Assembly: GCA_000697335.1 (NCBI GenBank) | Contig: JNEM01012508.1 | Location: 1-14,354, forward strand | DNA: 14,354 nt | Direction of reading: 5' to 3' | From: Conidiobolus incongruus B7586 | Taxonomy: Eukaryota; Entomophthoromycota; Entomophthoromycetes; Entomophthorales; Conidiobolaceae | In this document: in pieces, positions 1 through 8,933 of the stretch | Numbering within the stretch: the stretch's first letter is position 1 | Layout: each line of letters starts with the position of its first letter | Program-made: the position numbers and the translations under genes | The notes under the pieces: model-generated | Told to the model about the DNA's origin: nothing | Seen by the model: the letters and a program-made list of their open reading frames with translations, nothing else | Database searches by the model: none

Positions 1-183
1 ATTACTATTAATATCTTAATCAATTTTAATTTAAAAAAATCTATATTAAACTATGTAATTAATATAAATTCTTTACTTATAATATAATATATAAAGTTAA
101 ATTTAATTAATTATTAATTGATATATAAAAACTAAAAATATATCCAATGTGAGATATAAATTTTTGGGTTTTAATATTGATAA
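1..183 (+). repeat. 3' terminal inverted repeat of left Tc1 copy (truncated by window)
   Basis: The inner motif is at 146-180 (AATGTGAGATATAAATTTTT followed by GGG). It pairs with the inverted motif at 1303-1340. The homology continues outward for at least 40 bases: AATTATTAATTGATATATAA here against AACTATTGGTTAATATATCA in the 5' repeat. The outer motif expected by symmetry would lie just outside the window. Confidence 0.55.
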
Positions 184-1302
184 AAAAATAATATTTAGTA
201 TATCTGTCTTTTGTTTTTCTAACTTCTTTAAGTTTGTAGGGTATAGAGTCAACTAGCTTCTTATATTAAGCAAAACTAATATTATTCTAACCTTCTTAAA
301 TATACTCCCAAAGTTAATTTAAATTTTTTGCTAGGGGAAAAACTTTAATTAATTTTTTTAGTTGATTTTAAAAATATTTAATTAAGTTAAGATTAAAAGA
401 TTAAAGAGGTTATTTTATAATAGTTATTTTATTATTTTTAAGCTATTTAATAATAAAATTTATAGTATAGCAAAAGGTATTATCTTGTTAGAAAATAATA
501 TTTGATTTATTTAACCTATACTATTTAATAGTTTTTTTTAATTTATTGTTTAGAATATTTTAATATATCTTAGCATTAGTTTCCTTATTAACCTTAGAAA
601 GATATCTTACACTTAAAGATAATATATATTTTTAAACTATAATTAATTTACCATTGTATTTTTGGGTTATAATAACATAATAGTTATAAAGTAATTTTTT
701 ATCTTTTTTGAAATATCTAGCTTTTTTATTAAATTTATTAAAATATATCTTTATTTTATTAGACTAAATAACTTTACTCTAGTTAGTTTTAGTTTAACTT
801 TAATATTGGCATTTAAACTCTTATTTAATTTTATAATGGGATTTTTCTAGTTGGGGGTATTTTTTCTTAAGATGTAAATAATATCTATTCTAATATAAAG
901 CATGTATAATAGTATTAGTATTAATTAATATTCTTATATAGTCTTATAATTCTTATTATACTTTTATAGCAATATTATACTTACCTGTATTAATTAATCT
1001 ATAAATATACTTTTTATCATATATATCTATAATTTTAACATACTTAAATTTTAATTTAAGTGTTTTTTTAACATTATTCTTAATAACCTTAGCTATAATA
1101 GATTAGCTAACACTAGTAATTCTAATAATCTCATAAGTTGATTTATTTTTATTATAAGGTTAATTAATATATAGGTGAACTTTTTTAGAGAGAGATTTAA
1201 ATATTATAATATTAATTTTAAAATATTAGCTTAATAGTTTTATAATAAATATAATATAACAAAAGAAAAAGAAGATATATATAAGTTTTGTTATTTATAC
1301 CC

Positions 1303-1527
1303 TTTTAATATATAAACCCACAAATCTATAACTCGCTTTAGTTAAATTTTAGGTTTTGATATATTAACCAATAGTTAATAAAATATAATAAAATATAGTT
1401 AGTTATAATCAACTAATATAGATAAATTATATATTTTAATTTAAATTTATTTAATTAAAAATTATTCAAGATATAAGTGAATATATAAGTAATTTTGATT
1501 TTATGACTTATTTTTGTAGGCTAGTGT
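1303..1527 (-). repeat. 5' terminal inverted repeat of left Tc1 copy, with outer and inner motifs
   Basis: This segment is shared with 13441-13665 in the right copy. It holds an outer motif at about 1471-1527 (minus strand begins CACTAGCCTACAAAAATAAG) and an inner motif at 1303-1340 (minus strand GCGAGTTATAGATTTGTGGG). The two motifs are about 165-185 bp apart and share a core close to AGTCATAAA. The inner part and the bases just outside it can be aligned in inverted orientation with 103-180 at the other end of the element. Confidence 0.65.
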
Positions 1528-2280
1528 ATATTAATATAAAAATATAGTTTGGAATTGAATATTTCTATATTTATTTTATATATAGTTTTTTCTGAAGTTA
1601 TTTATATTTATGAATATTTGGATATTAAAATGTTTGTTTTTTTTTGATTTTAAGATAATAATTTTTAAAATAAAATAATATATAAGTTAATTAGTAATTG
1701 ATATCCTAATAAAATTATAATATATAATTAATTTAATTATCATTCTCATTTTGAAAACAATAAATATTTAACTATGTTAATTAGGTTAAATAATTTATAT
1801 ATTTAAAAGATTTTTTTTTAAATAATAATCAAAACTTAATAAATTTTGATTACATAATTAATTATCTAAATATATTATTAAAATAAAAATAAGCATTAAA
1901 AGTTGAATTAATTCATTGATTTTTAATAATGAATAAAAAGAATTATCATTTAAAGGGTACTACATAATATAGAATATATAAAATATATATTTCAATAGTG
2001 GTTAGTTGAATAATTATATAAATTAATTACTAATAATATAAAGATAGTTATATTATTAAATTATTGAAAGAGATTAAAATATATTTAATAAATAAATGAA
2101 TATTTATTAATAAATTTGAAATCATTTATAATTTAATAAAATGACAATGTGTTATATTATATTATTCATATTAATTTTGATTGATCATAAAACGAATAAA
2201 AATTTGACAAGAAAATTTAATCAAATAGATATCCAATTCAATTAATTGATTAAAACACACATACATTAATACAAAACACA
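1528..2280. other. AT-rich spacer without recognisable gene
   Basis: The sequence is very AT-rich, with stops in every frame and no motif that I recognise. It separates the Tc1 copy from the decayed coding relic. Remnants of either could extend into it unseen. Confidence 0.6.
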
Positions 2281-4740
2281 GCATACAATGCTAAATATGA
2301 AAAAAGTTGAACTAAATTTAATCAGTTATATATGATAAAACTAGATTTTGAAGTTTGTATCTTATATGACTCAATTTTTGAAAAAAGAGACAAAGATAGC
2401 TGAAATAATTGATAAATTTATTATCAATATAATTTGTTAAGATTTCAATTAGATCATAAATCAAATTATCTAACTTAAAATTTTTAAATTATTTTGAAAA
2501 TTCATTATATGATATTTAATTGAATTTGGGTACAAAATATAATGAAATATTTATTGAATAATAAAATAATAGTATTTTGATTTAAAATTTGATAAAATAT
2601 CTAAGGTCAACAGCATTGATTTTCATTACGAATTAAAATTTAAAAGTGGATATATATATATATATATATATCAGAGTTTAAAAATAGCTCATTAAGACTT
2701 AGGTTCTAGTACTTTCAATTTTTTAGATTCCAAGATATTTCAGGTCTTAATTCGAGGAGAGGTTTGAAGTGCATATCAATTTTGTTGAAATGTGATCCTT
2801 ATAGGATCAATATTCGATAATCTTTTCTTCATTTTGAAATTTGAAAAAATTTGCAAATTGATTGAATGTAGTATTAACTAGTTTAAGTATAATTGATGTA
2901 TATTCAATCAAAATATATATTATATAAAAATTCTAATATAGCTTAATATAATAAACAATGAAATTAAAGGTTTATAATATAATGAACTAGTTCAATTCAA
3001 TAAGAAATATTATATGTGATTTATTATTTGATACGGTCATAGCTTAAAGCTCCGAAATATTTAAACTAACAAAATATAGAACCTGAATACTTATTCGAAA
3101 GAAGAATAAATCATATTATACTTATACACTTTAAGTAAGAAAATTTGCTTATTATTTAATGACCTTCCAATAGTAAACCTGTCATTTTAAATAATTCTGG
3201 ATCCTGAAAGTCTCTAAAAGTGTTTGAAAGGGGTATTTCATGAATGAAATATAAAAACAATTAAAAACAGGTCATAATAGGAGTAATAATACAGTCATAT
3301 ACCATCAAAACTTGATAATTATCTTAATTTGGTAAAAATAATGATATCCTTAAAGTCAATTGTAAAATATACAATTGAAATATTTAAAATTTTAAAATTT
3401 AATGAGTTATTAATAATAAATTTAAATGTATATTTAGAAACAATTTATGAAGATAATAATATTAACTAACTAGTTATCCAATCTATATATTTAATATTCA
3501 ATTTACTAATAGTACAATCACAATCAAATAAATGACACAATATATTTAATCATTAAAGAGCACTAATAACATAAAAAAAATAATGTCCTGACTCATAATC
3601 CAATAGAATGTCATCAGTATTAAGACCAAGATTTACAAGTGGGTAAAAATTGACATAACCTTTTTACAATATTGGAAATGTATTATTATATGAATGAAAT
3701 GATAATCAAAACATATTTCGAAATAGATTAGAAGTTTTTTAAGATGTACAAAGAGTTAATAATTCAATATTAAAAAATAGTAATATATACTTGCATGTAG
3801 ATAGAAAATTTGATATGATGGCATACAGTTAAAATAGTTCATATAGTAATTCCTTAAACTTTCATTCAGTATCTACAGTTACAAAATACTTTATAAATTT
3901 CAAATAATCTATTCGATTTTTATAATAATCATATGAAAATTCACTAGAAGTCTAATAAAATTCAAATCAATAACTTCGTACTTTGGATCATTCTATGCTT
4001 TTTAGTTTTTCAAATAAACACTATATAAGAGAGGCACAGGAAATGTTAATCAAAGCCATTATTAAGAAATCCTGACAGGAAGAACAATTCAACCATATAC
4101 CAACATATTGAAAAGAGATCGATGCTGGAGAAGTACTTAAAATGTAATTCAAAGAAATCAAATTACCCTAAGAGTAGTAATTTAACAATATACCAACATT
4201 CAAAAAGATATCCTAATAGGATTAATATTTGAATAGCATATCAATATCATTAAAAGGAGATTCAATTAGGGGAAGTATTTGCACATTTTATCATTAATTT
4301 AGAATATGATAAGATTGTCAATATAAAATGTGATAAACTGACCTTCAAAATTTCAAAACAATCAAAGCTTAGTTCAATGACTGAGTCTTAATTAATTACT
4401 AATGATATCCCAGTTTAACCTAGATATAGAGGATATTAAACTTAAAATAAGGTTCTAGTGTCTTGCTAAGTATGATAATATTATTTTTTATTAAGGTTAA
4501 TAATTCCAAAAGTACACATTAATTACGGTGCTAAATGTGTTTCATTAAAACTTAAAGGTAATACCATAAAATTTTGAAAATTATTTGGTAAATTTAGATA
4601 ACAAAATACTATTCTATTTTAATTATTGATATAAAAAATGAACCCTTACCAAATTAAATATATATCAGAGATATGTCTACAAAGTCTAAGTACCAATTCA
4701 GAATTGAAGATTTACGGATAATCCCCACAAATTAAGCTAT
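2280..4740 (-). pseudogene. Decayed minus-strand coding relic with leucine/isoleucine-rich repeats
   Basis: One minus-strand frame stays protein-like over about 4140-3310, interrupted only by scattered stops. It gives segments such as YPLVNLGLNTDDILLDYES, LNILCHLFDCDCTISKLNIK and SLNFKILNISIVYFT, which have the leucine/isoleucine spacing of repeat proteins. Neighbouring segments continue in shifted frames: DPELFKMTGLLLEGH near 3200, MLLTLDILSNF near 2600 and LTLIKNNIIILSKTLEPYFK near 4480. A motif close to SNI(D/N)PIRI(S/T)F recurs at 2817-2785, 4232-4203 and 4137-4108, with a worn copy at 4282-4253. The many stops are TAA, TAG and TGA, which C-to-T change would make from Gln and Arg codons. 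Several frameshifts are also needed, so the locus cannot code now. A leucine-rich-repeat protein of roughly 700-800 residues is my best guess, but no family is certain. The ends are approximate. Confidence 0.42.
2649..2672. repeat. (AT)n microsatellite
   Basis: An uninterrupted run of about eleven TA dinucleotides lies inside the coding relic region. It is a simple repeat and is likely to vary in length between strains. Confidence 0.9.
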
Positions 4741-4869
4741 GATAAATTTGTAGAACTCTTTCCAGTATAATGAAACGTAAGTATTAACCCCATTCTCCTT
4801 AATGCGATCATTCTTCCCTTTGTGTGGTATGGGATGGCTGATCTCTTTAAGTGGATTAATGCTCTAAGC

Positions 4870-4917
4870 TGGGTTAATTATTAGGTTATTTGCCACTTTT
4901 TTTATGAGATATAAATA
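4870..4917 (+). promoter_or_regulatory. Promoter of the first hydrolase gene
   Basis: A TATA-like TATAAATA at 4910-4917 lies 72 bases before the ATG at 4990. A TGGGTTAAT motif at 4870-4878 precedes it, and a related TGGGTTAAAT follows near 4927. The same TGGGTTAAT occurs upstream of the second hydrolase gene. The stretch 4740-4900 is less AT-rich than the flanks, as a promoter region here might be. Confidence 0.5.
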
Positions 4918-4989
4918 CTTATATCTTGGGTTAAATCAGCATTGATTTGGAATCAAAAATTAACTCCATAAAATTATATATTCTTAAGC

Positions 4990-6123
4990 ATGTCGTCTTT
5001 CGGTCAATGCAATAAATTCTTAGAAAATCTCTATTACATCTTACCAATCGATATTCTTTACACAATATTCCATCTAATATTCCTAGGACCATTAAGAACC
5101 GAATGGAGTATTGAATTCACACTGGTAATTAAAAGTATCACATATTGGTTCAATTTGATTCCGATCATTGGGTTTCAAACATTTAGAATCATTATGAATT
5201 TAAATTGTTTTTATAAGTTTTGGGAATTGAGGACTTGCCACTGGTACTTGCCCTATGTCAATGTGAATCAGAAAGATGACTGTGACGATATAGGAAGTAT
5301 GAAATTGGAATTGATGTGGTATGAGCCGTTCGATTTTGCAGGCTGGTTTAGAAATTGCTTCGTTAATTCCACTTCAAAATTGGATATTATGTCTAAAATC
5401 AATCAAAACAAATCTAAATCAGTTATCCTATTTATCCACGGAGGTGGTTTCGTATTTGGAAGCTCCCAGTCACATCGATCAATATGTCTTGACCTTTGCA
5501 AAGCTACAGGTCTTCCAATTATCAGCGTGAATTATCGCTTATGCCCCGAGTTCAAATTCCCAGCGTCATTAACTGATGTCATCTCTGCATACTCTTTCTT
5601 AATGGATCGCAAATTTGGATTGGAACTCGACTCTAAACAGATCTTTCTAGCTGGTGACAGTGCTGGTGGTAATCTATGTCTCAGTTTAGCATATTATTTG
5701 AGGGATTATGGGTTACCAATGCCCAAAGGTTTGATTTTGATGTCGCCATGGTTGGATCTCACCCAATCCAGTCCAACTTGGGATACTTACAAAGCTTTTG
5801 ACTATCTCCAAAATCACACTCGTCGCTCCAAAACTATAGCACATCACTATACTACCCCAGATCTAATATGCCATCCCTACGTATCTCCATATTACGGCCA
5901 AGTCAAAGATCTTCCACCTATTCTTATACAGTACGGCACTATTGAAGTACTCAGAGGCGAAATTGAATCATATTGCCAAAAATTCAAAGGCACCAACACT
6001 CCATTGACTATGGAGAGTTACAAGGATATGGTCCACGTATTCCAATTTTTCAATTGGACAAACCAATCCCAATTAGCTTTTCGAAATATTCGTAAATTTG
6101 TGCATAGGCATCTCAAACACTGA
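4990..6123 (+). CDS. Membrane-anchored alpha/beta-hydrolase, HSL (hormone-sensitive lipase) type
   Basis: A 377-residue carboxylester hydrolase of the alpha/beta-hydrolase fold-3 family. The oxyanion-hole motif HGGG is at residues 150-153, and the nucleophile elbow GDSAGG is at 222-227 with Ser224. The likely acid is Glu319, in IEVLRGE where many relatives have (D/E)xLRDE. The catalytic His349 lies in DMVHVFQ. Residues 15-70 are strongly hydrophobic and hold a GPLRTEW motif, so the N-terminus probably anchors the enzyme in a membrane, likely the ER. Fungal relatives include sterol/steroid ester deacetylases; the substrate cannot be read from the sequence. There is no intron, unlike the two intron-containing genes nearby. 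A close paralogue starts 636 bases downstream on the same strand. The ATG was chosen as the first in frame, downstream of a TATA box. I am sure of the fold and family, not of the substrate. Confidence 0.93.
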   Translation: MSSFGQCNKFLENLYYILPIDILYTIFHLIFLGPLRTEWSIEFTLVIKSITYWFNLIPIIGFQTFRIIMNLNCFYKFWELRTCHWYLPYVNVNQKDDCDDIGSMKLELMWYEPFDFAGWFRNCFVNSTSKLDIMSKINQNKSKSVILFIHGGGFVFGSSQSHRSICLDLCKATGLPIISVNYRLCPEFKFPASLTDVISAYSFLMDRKFGLELDSKQIFLAGDSAGGNLCLSLAYYLRDYGLPMPKGLILMSPWLDLTQSSPTWDTYKAFDYLQNHTRRSKTIAHHYTTPDLICHPYVSPYYGQVKDLPPILIQYGTIEVLRGEIESYCQKFKGTNTPLTMESYKDMVHVFQFFNWTNQSQLAFRNIRKFVHRHLKH

Positions 6124-6758
6124 TTCTAAAATAGTTTTTAGAAAAAGTATAAAAATATAAAATATATTCTTTGTGGTTAATGAATTCATAATATTTAATC
6201 ATATGATCAATTAAATAAGCACTAAGAAAATTTTTAATTAAAATTCTAATAAAATCTATGAACACAATGCCATCATTTTATTACTTAAAATATAAAGAAT
6301 TGAGATCCAGATAATCACAAATATAATTTAGTCATAACCAGTTGAATAAAACTAGCTTGAGACTAATTGAAATGAACCAATCAAGTTATGTAACTTCATT
6401 TCATCGCTTATTAAGTGTAAACTATTAAACTTGAATGTTAATACCATTGATACAATCATGTCCGAACACCAATATGAATTAATTACACCAATTTTCTTTT
6501 GAATTATATTCAATCGAAGAAATTATGGGGTAAAGTCGCACACTTGGTGAGGATATTCTAAGTGTCAATTGATTTGGGTTAATTTGTCACAAGTAAATTA
6601 AATCAAAAGGATTTCAAAATTCACTCCTAACTCCTTTCCAATTTTAAATGGGTCAACCAACCTAATTTAAGATCAGGAGTCCCTAATGAAGGGGAAGATC
6701 AACATATATAAAAGCTCCTTGCCAAAACCCCGCAAGTTGTTCTTTATTCTCGATTAAA
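6124..6758 (+). promoter_or_regulatory. Intergenic region and promoter of the second hydrolase gene
   Basis: This 635-base spacer holds the 3' end of the first hydrolase transcript and the promoter of the second. A clear TATATAAA lies at 6705-6712, 47 bases before the ATG at 6759. TGGGTTAAT at 6575-6583 matches the motif before the first hydrolase gene. I see no further gene in it. Confidence 0.55.
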
Positions 6759-8009
6759 ATGTACACTAGACTTAAGCAAAACTTGTATATCTATGCCAAA
6801 ATATTTCCTTGGATTATTATCAAACGTGTCTTCCAAATACTGTTCCTGGGTCCCGTACGGCCGCTCTGGACTGTGGAATTCACTCTGGTCTTAAGCGGTT
6901 TCATCTACATTTGGAATTTGTTCCCAATGCTAGGGTTAACCATTGCTAGATTCATTCAGAATCATTTTTCAGGGTTTAAGTATTGGGAATGCAACAGAAT
7001 TCATATCAAAGTACCAAAGTCAGGTGACAAGGTTAAAGGTTTTTTGAAGGATTTTGTCAATGGTTGTAATCCAGAGTATTTGACGAGTTGTATCAGTGCC
7101 GAGTTTTTAATGTACAAGACTGAAAATCACCAACATATTGTTAGAGATTTGTTAGAGTTAATTACTAGTTTTTTATATCCCAAAAATTTGAAACAAACTG
7201 AAGTTTTGCACAATATTCAGAGCATTAAGTTGCAGTCTGATATAATTCATGATGGGATTATTTTGTATATTCATGGTGGTGGCTTCATGTGTGGTAGTAT
7301 GAATACCCATCGAATGTTAGTGCAAGAAATATCAAAATTTAGCAAGTTACCAGTATTTCATATGGATTATGGATTAGCTCCAGAGTTTCAATATCCTTCC
7401 GCTTTATTCGAAGTGTTTTCGGTTTACAGGTATTTAATCGACAAGGAAAATGGTTTAGGATATAGACCCGATCAAGTGTTTTTTGCTGGAGATTCAGCAG
7501 GAGGTAATTTGGCGTTAAGTTTATCATACTATTTGCGAGATTTCGGGTTAGAGATGCCTAGAGGCTCTATTCTGCTTTCACCATGGCTCGACCTCACCCA
7601 ATCACATTCATGCTGGCGAGAATTAAATTACGACTACTTGAGCATTGATTTCGCAGGTGGTGAAAAATTCGGTCCCTATTACGCTCCCAATCAATTGGAG
7701 AACCCCTATGTATCACCATTTTTCGGACGTGTCCATGATCTTGGATCCATGCTGATACAATTCGGAGAAATCGAAAGTCTATCTGGCGAAATCAATGATT
7801 TTAGTAAGAAATTCGAGAATACAAAGGGCACCCAATTAAGATTTGAATGCTACCAAGATATGGTACATGTATTTCAAATATTTGGATTTGAAAGTCAAAG
7901 TTTATTAGCATTGAGAAATATTGGAGAATTTGTTAAAGATTGTTTTAATAATAATTTACCACCTTTGAGTTTAAATAGATTGAATTATCCCAAAGCAAGA
8001 AAAATATAA
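6759..8009 (+). CDS. Membrane-anchored alpha/beta-hydrolase, HSL type, tandem paralogue
   Basis: A 416-residue paralogue of the upstream gene, with the same order of motifs. HGGG is at 172-175, GDSAGG at 244-249 with Ser246, the probable acid Glu339 in IESLSGE, and His370 in DMVHVFQ. The hydrophobic N-terminus (residues 10-70) repeats the paralogue's layout, with GPVRPLW and EFTLVL. It is longer than its neighbour through extra residues between the anchor and HGGG (about 85-165) and a basic C-terminal tail of roughly 15 residues. In both copies Gly replaces the usual second Asp of the (D/E)xLxD acid motif, so this change predates the duplication or is shared by selection. It is intronless. 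An AATAAA polyadenylation-like signal lies at 8035-8040. It probably acts on lipid or sterol esters at a membrane; the substrate is unknown. Confidence 0.93.
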   Translation: MYTRLKQNLYIYAKIFPWIIIKRVFQILFLGPVRPLWTVEFTLVLSGFIYIWNLFPMLGLTIARFIQNHFSGFKYWECNRIHIKVPKSGDKVKGFLKDFVNGCNPEYLTSCISAEFLMYKTENHQHIVRDLLELITSFLYPKNLKQTEVLHNIQSIKLQSDIIHDGIILYIHGGGFMCGSMNTHRMLVQEISKFSKLPVFHMDYGLAPEFQYPSALFEVFSVYRYLIDKENGLGYRPDQVFFAGDSAGGNLALSLSYYLRDFGLEMPRGSILLSPWLDLTQSHSCWRELNYDYLSIDFAGGEKFGPYYAPNQLENPYVSPFFGRVHDLGSMLIQFGEIESLSGEINDFSKKFENTKGTQLRFECYQDMVHVFQIFGFESQSLLALRNIGEFVKDCFNNNLPPLSLNRLNYPKARKI

Positions 8010-8034
8010 ACAATTATCTATATTGGTGTATATT

Positions 8035-8040
8035 AATAAA
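8035..8040 (+). terminator. Possible polyadenylation signal of second hydrolase gene
   Basis: AATAAA begins 26 bases after the stop codon. In such AT-rich DNA a chance match is likely, so this is weak. Confidence 0.3.
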
Positions 8041-8295
8041 CTTTTACTAAACACTGAAATATTTCAAATCAAAATTAACATAATGTTATAGATAAAATAA
8101 TTTCAATGTGAATTAAACGTAAAAAGATGATAGTTTTTGTTAAATATTCCTTTAATAAATTTTAGGAAAAAAGTTATTAATACTAGGGATTAATTTTTTA
8201 TAAATAATTCTTATGATACTAAATATATTATATATATGTATATATGTATATATTCTAATATTTATATTTGCATAATAAATTATTTCTAATAAATT

Positions 8296-8604
8296 TTAAT
8301 GGCTCAATCTCTTTCTACCCTTATGTAATCTCCTCTTCAATACTTTACGGCCTGTAGCAGATCGGACTCTAGCTAAGAAACCATGTTTGCGCTTACGACG
8401 AATGTTACTGGGCTGATACTCGTTACCATAAGTAACAAAACGAATCTGTTGAGATTGTTGAATTAGGGAAGGTAATTGAATGGGTGCTAAATTGGGACGG
8501 ATTATGGAAGATCCCAAAGGAGTCAAATGACGTAATAAGCTGGGAGTAGCGGAGGTAGCTAATCTGTTGAAGCTACTAATACAAGTTCTTAATAACCCAC
8601 TCAT
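8296..8604 (-). CDS. MRPL34: Mitochondrial large-subunit ribosomal protein bL34m
   Basis: A 102-residue single-exon protein. Residues 62-102 are a canonical bL34 core: YQPSN, then the basic run RRKRKHGF, then [13 protein letters not shown] and KGRKRL at the end. The first roughly 58 residues are rich in Ser, Leu and Arg with almost no acidic residue, as in a mitochondrial presequence. IRFVTYG at 54-60 is a plausible processing site. The protein is a small rRNA-binding component of the mitoribosome large subunit, so the organism has respiring-type mitochondria with their own translation. It is convergent with the hydrolase gene and divergent from the Ap4A phosphorylase gene, 329 bases away. 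The start is the first ATG and gives a full presequence. Confidence 0.95.
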   Translation of the reverse strand: MSGLLRTCISSFNRLATSATPSLLRHLTPLGSSIIRPNLAPIQLPSLIQQSQQIRFVTYGNEYQPSNIRRKRKHGFLARVRSATGRKVLKRRLHKGRKRLSH

Positions 8605-8933
8605 TATTTTAAGTGTATTGAATTAAATATTATTTATATTTTGTATGTGATTTTACAATTTGTTCTTGGAAAAATTATTTAAATAGTAATTGGGAAAATC
8701 ATACTTATGGGATTAGGCCAAAATAACTCGCCTTATGATTCACAATATAATTTCGTTATTTAATCAACTTAATCCAATTTAATATATTAATCAAATATAC
8801 ATTAATCAGTTTATTACTCTTAAAAATTATTTATTCTTCTAAAATTTTTTCAAAAATACGCCATTTTAGTTCAATTAATAATTTGCTATTAAAGCAACGA
8901 TCTGATATTATTCAAAAGATTCATTATACAACT
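8605..8933. promoter_or_regulatory. Divergent intergenic region between bL34m and Ap4A phosphorylase
   Basis: This 329-base stretch lies between two divergent starts and must hold both promoters and 5' untranslated regions. It is AT-rich and I see no clear TATA box or operator in it. An in-frame ATG at 8883 lies upstream of the chosen start at 8934. It would add 17 residues not expected in the family. Confidence 0.5.

Larger units (their letters stand above)
1..1527 (-). mobile_element. Decayed Tc1/mariner (DD34E) transposon, left copy, cut by window edge
   Basis: Read on the minus strand, about 1200 down to 190 gives a Tc1-type transposase relic. An N-terminal helix-turn-helix part comes first, then a segment matching the family motif W-S-D-E-T-K near 785-750, then QDN.PCHT near 490-465, then PQSPDLNPIENLW near 410-370, and a C-terminal part ending near 190. 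The second Asp and the position of the catalytic Glu are separated by 34 codons, the Tc1 spacing (DD34E). Key codons have changed: Trp, Gln and Arg codons are now stops, Asp reads Asn, the catalytic Glu reads Lys and Pro reads Leu or Phe. Each of these can be explained by C-to-T or G-to-A changes. The element has lost coding capacity. Its 5' terminal repeat ends near 1527. Its 3' terminal repeat begins near 183 and runs off the window. It is homologous to the inverted copy at 13441-14354. Confidence 0.88.

Noticed and set aside
2700-2720. GGTTCTAGT word (also at 4450), considered as a tRNA T-arm
   Set aside because: There is no matching acceptor, D-arm or anticodon stem around it. The word recurs because it belongs to the decayed coding relic.
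4741-4860. Open minus-strand stretch upstream of the first hydrolase (ISHPIPHKGKNDRIKENG)
   Set aside because: It might be the start of the relic gene, but it overlaps the hydrolase promoter and has no recognisable motif. I could not support it as coding.
5321-5530. Short plus-strand frame inside the first hydrolase gene
   Set aside because: It is an out-of-frame shadow of a gene with a full set of catalytic motifs.
7339-7527. Minus-strand frame opposite the second hydrolase gene
   Set aside because: It is a shadow over the conserved GDSAGG region, with no independent evidence of coding.
8883-8933. Upstream in-frame ATG for the Ap4A phosphorylase gene
   Set aside because: It would add 17 residues before MSHLVLKAHEHALNSG. 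The start at 8934 gives the usual family length and N-terminus.
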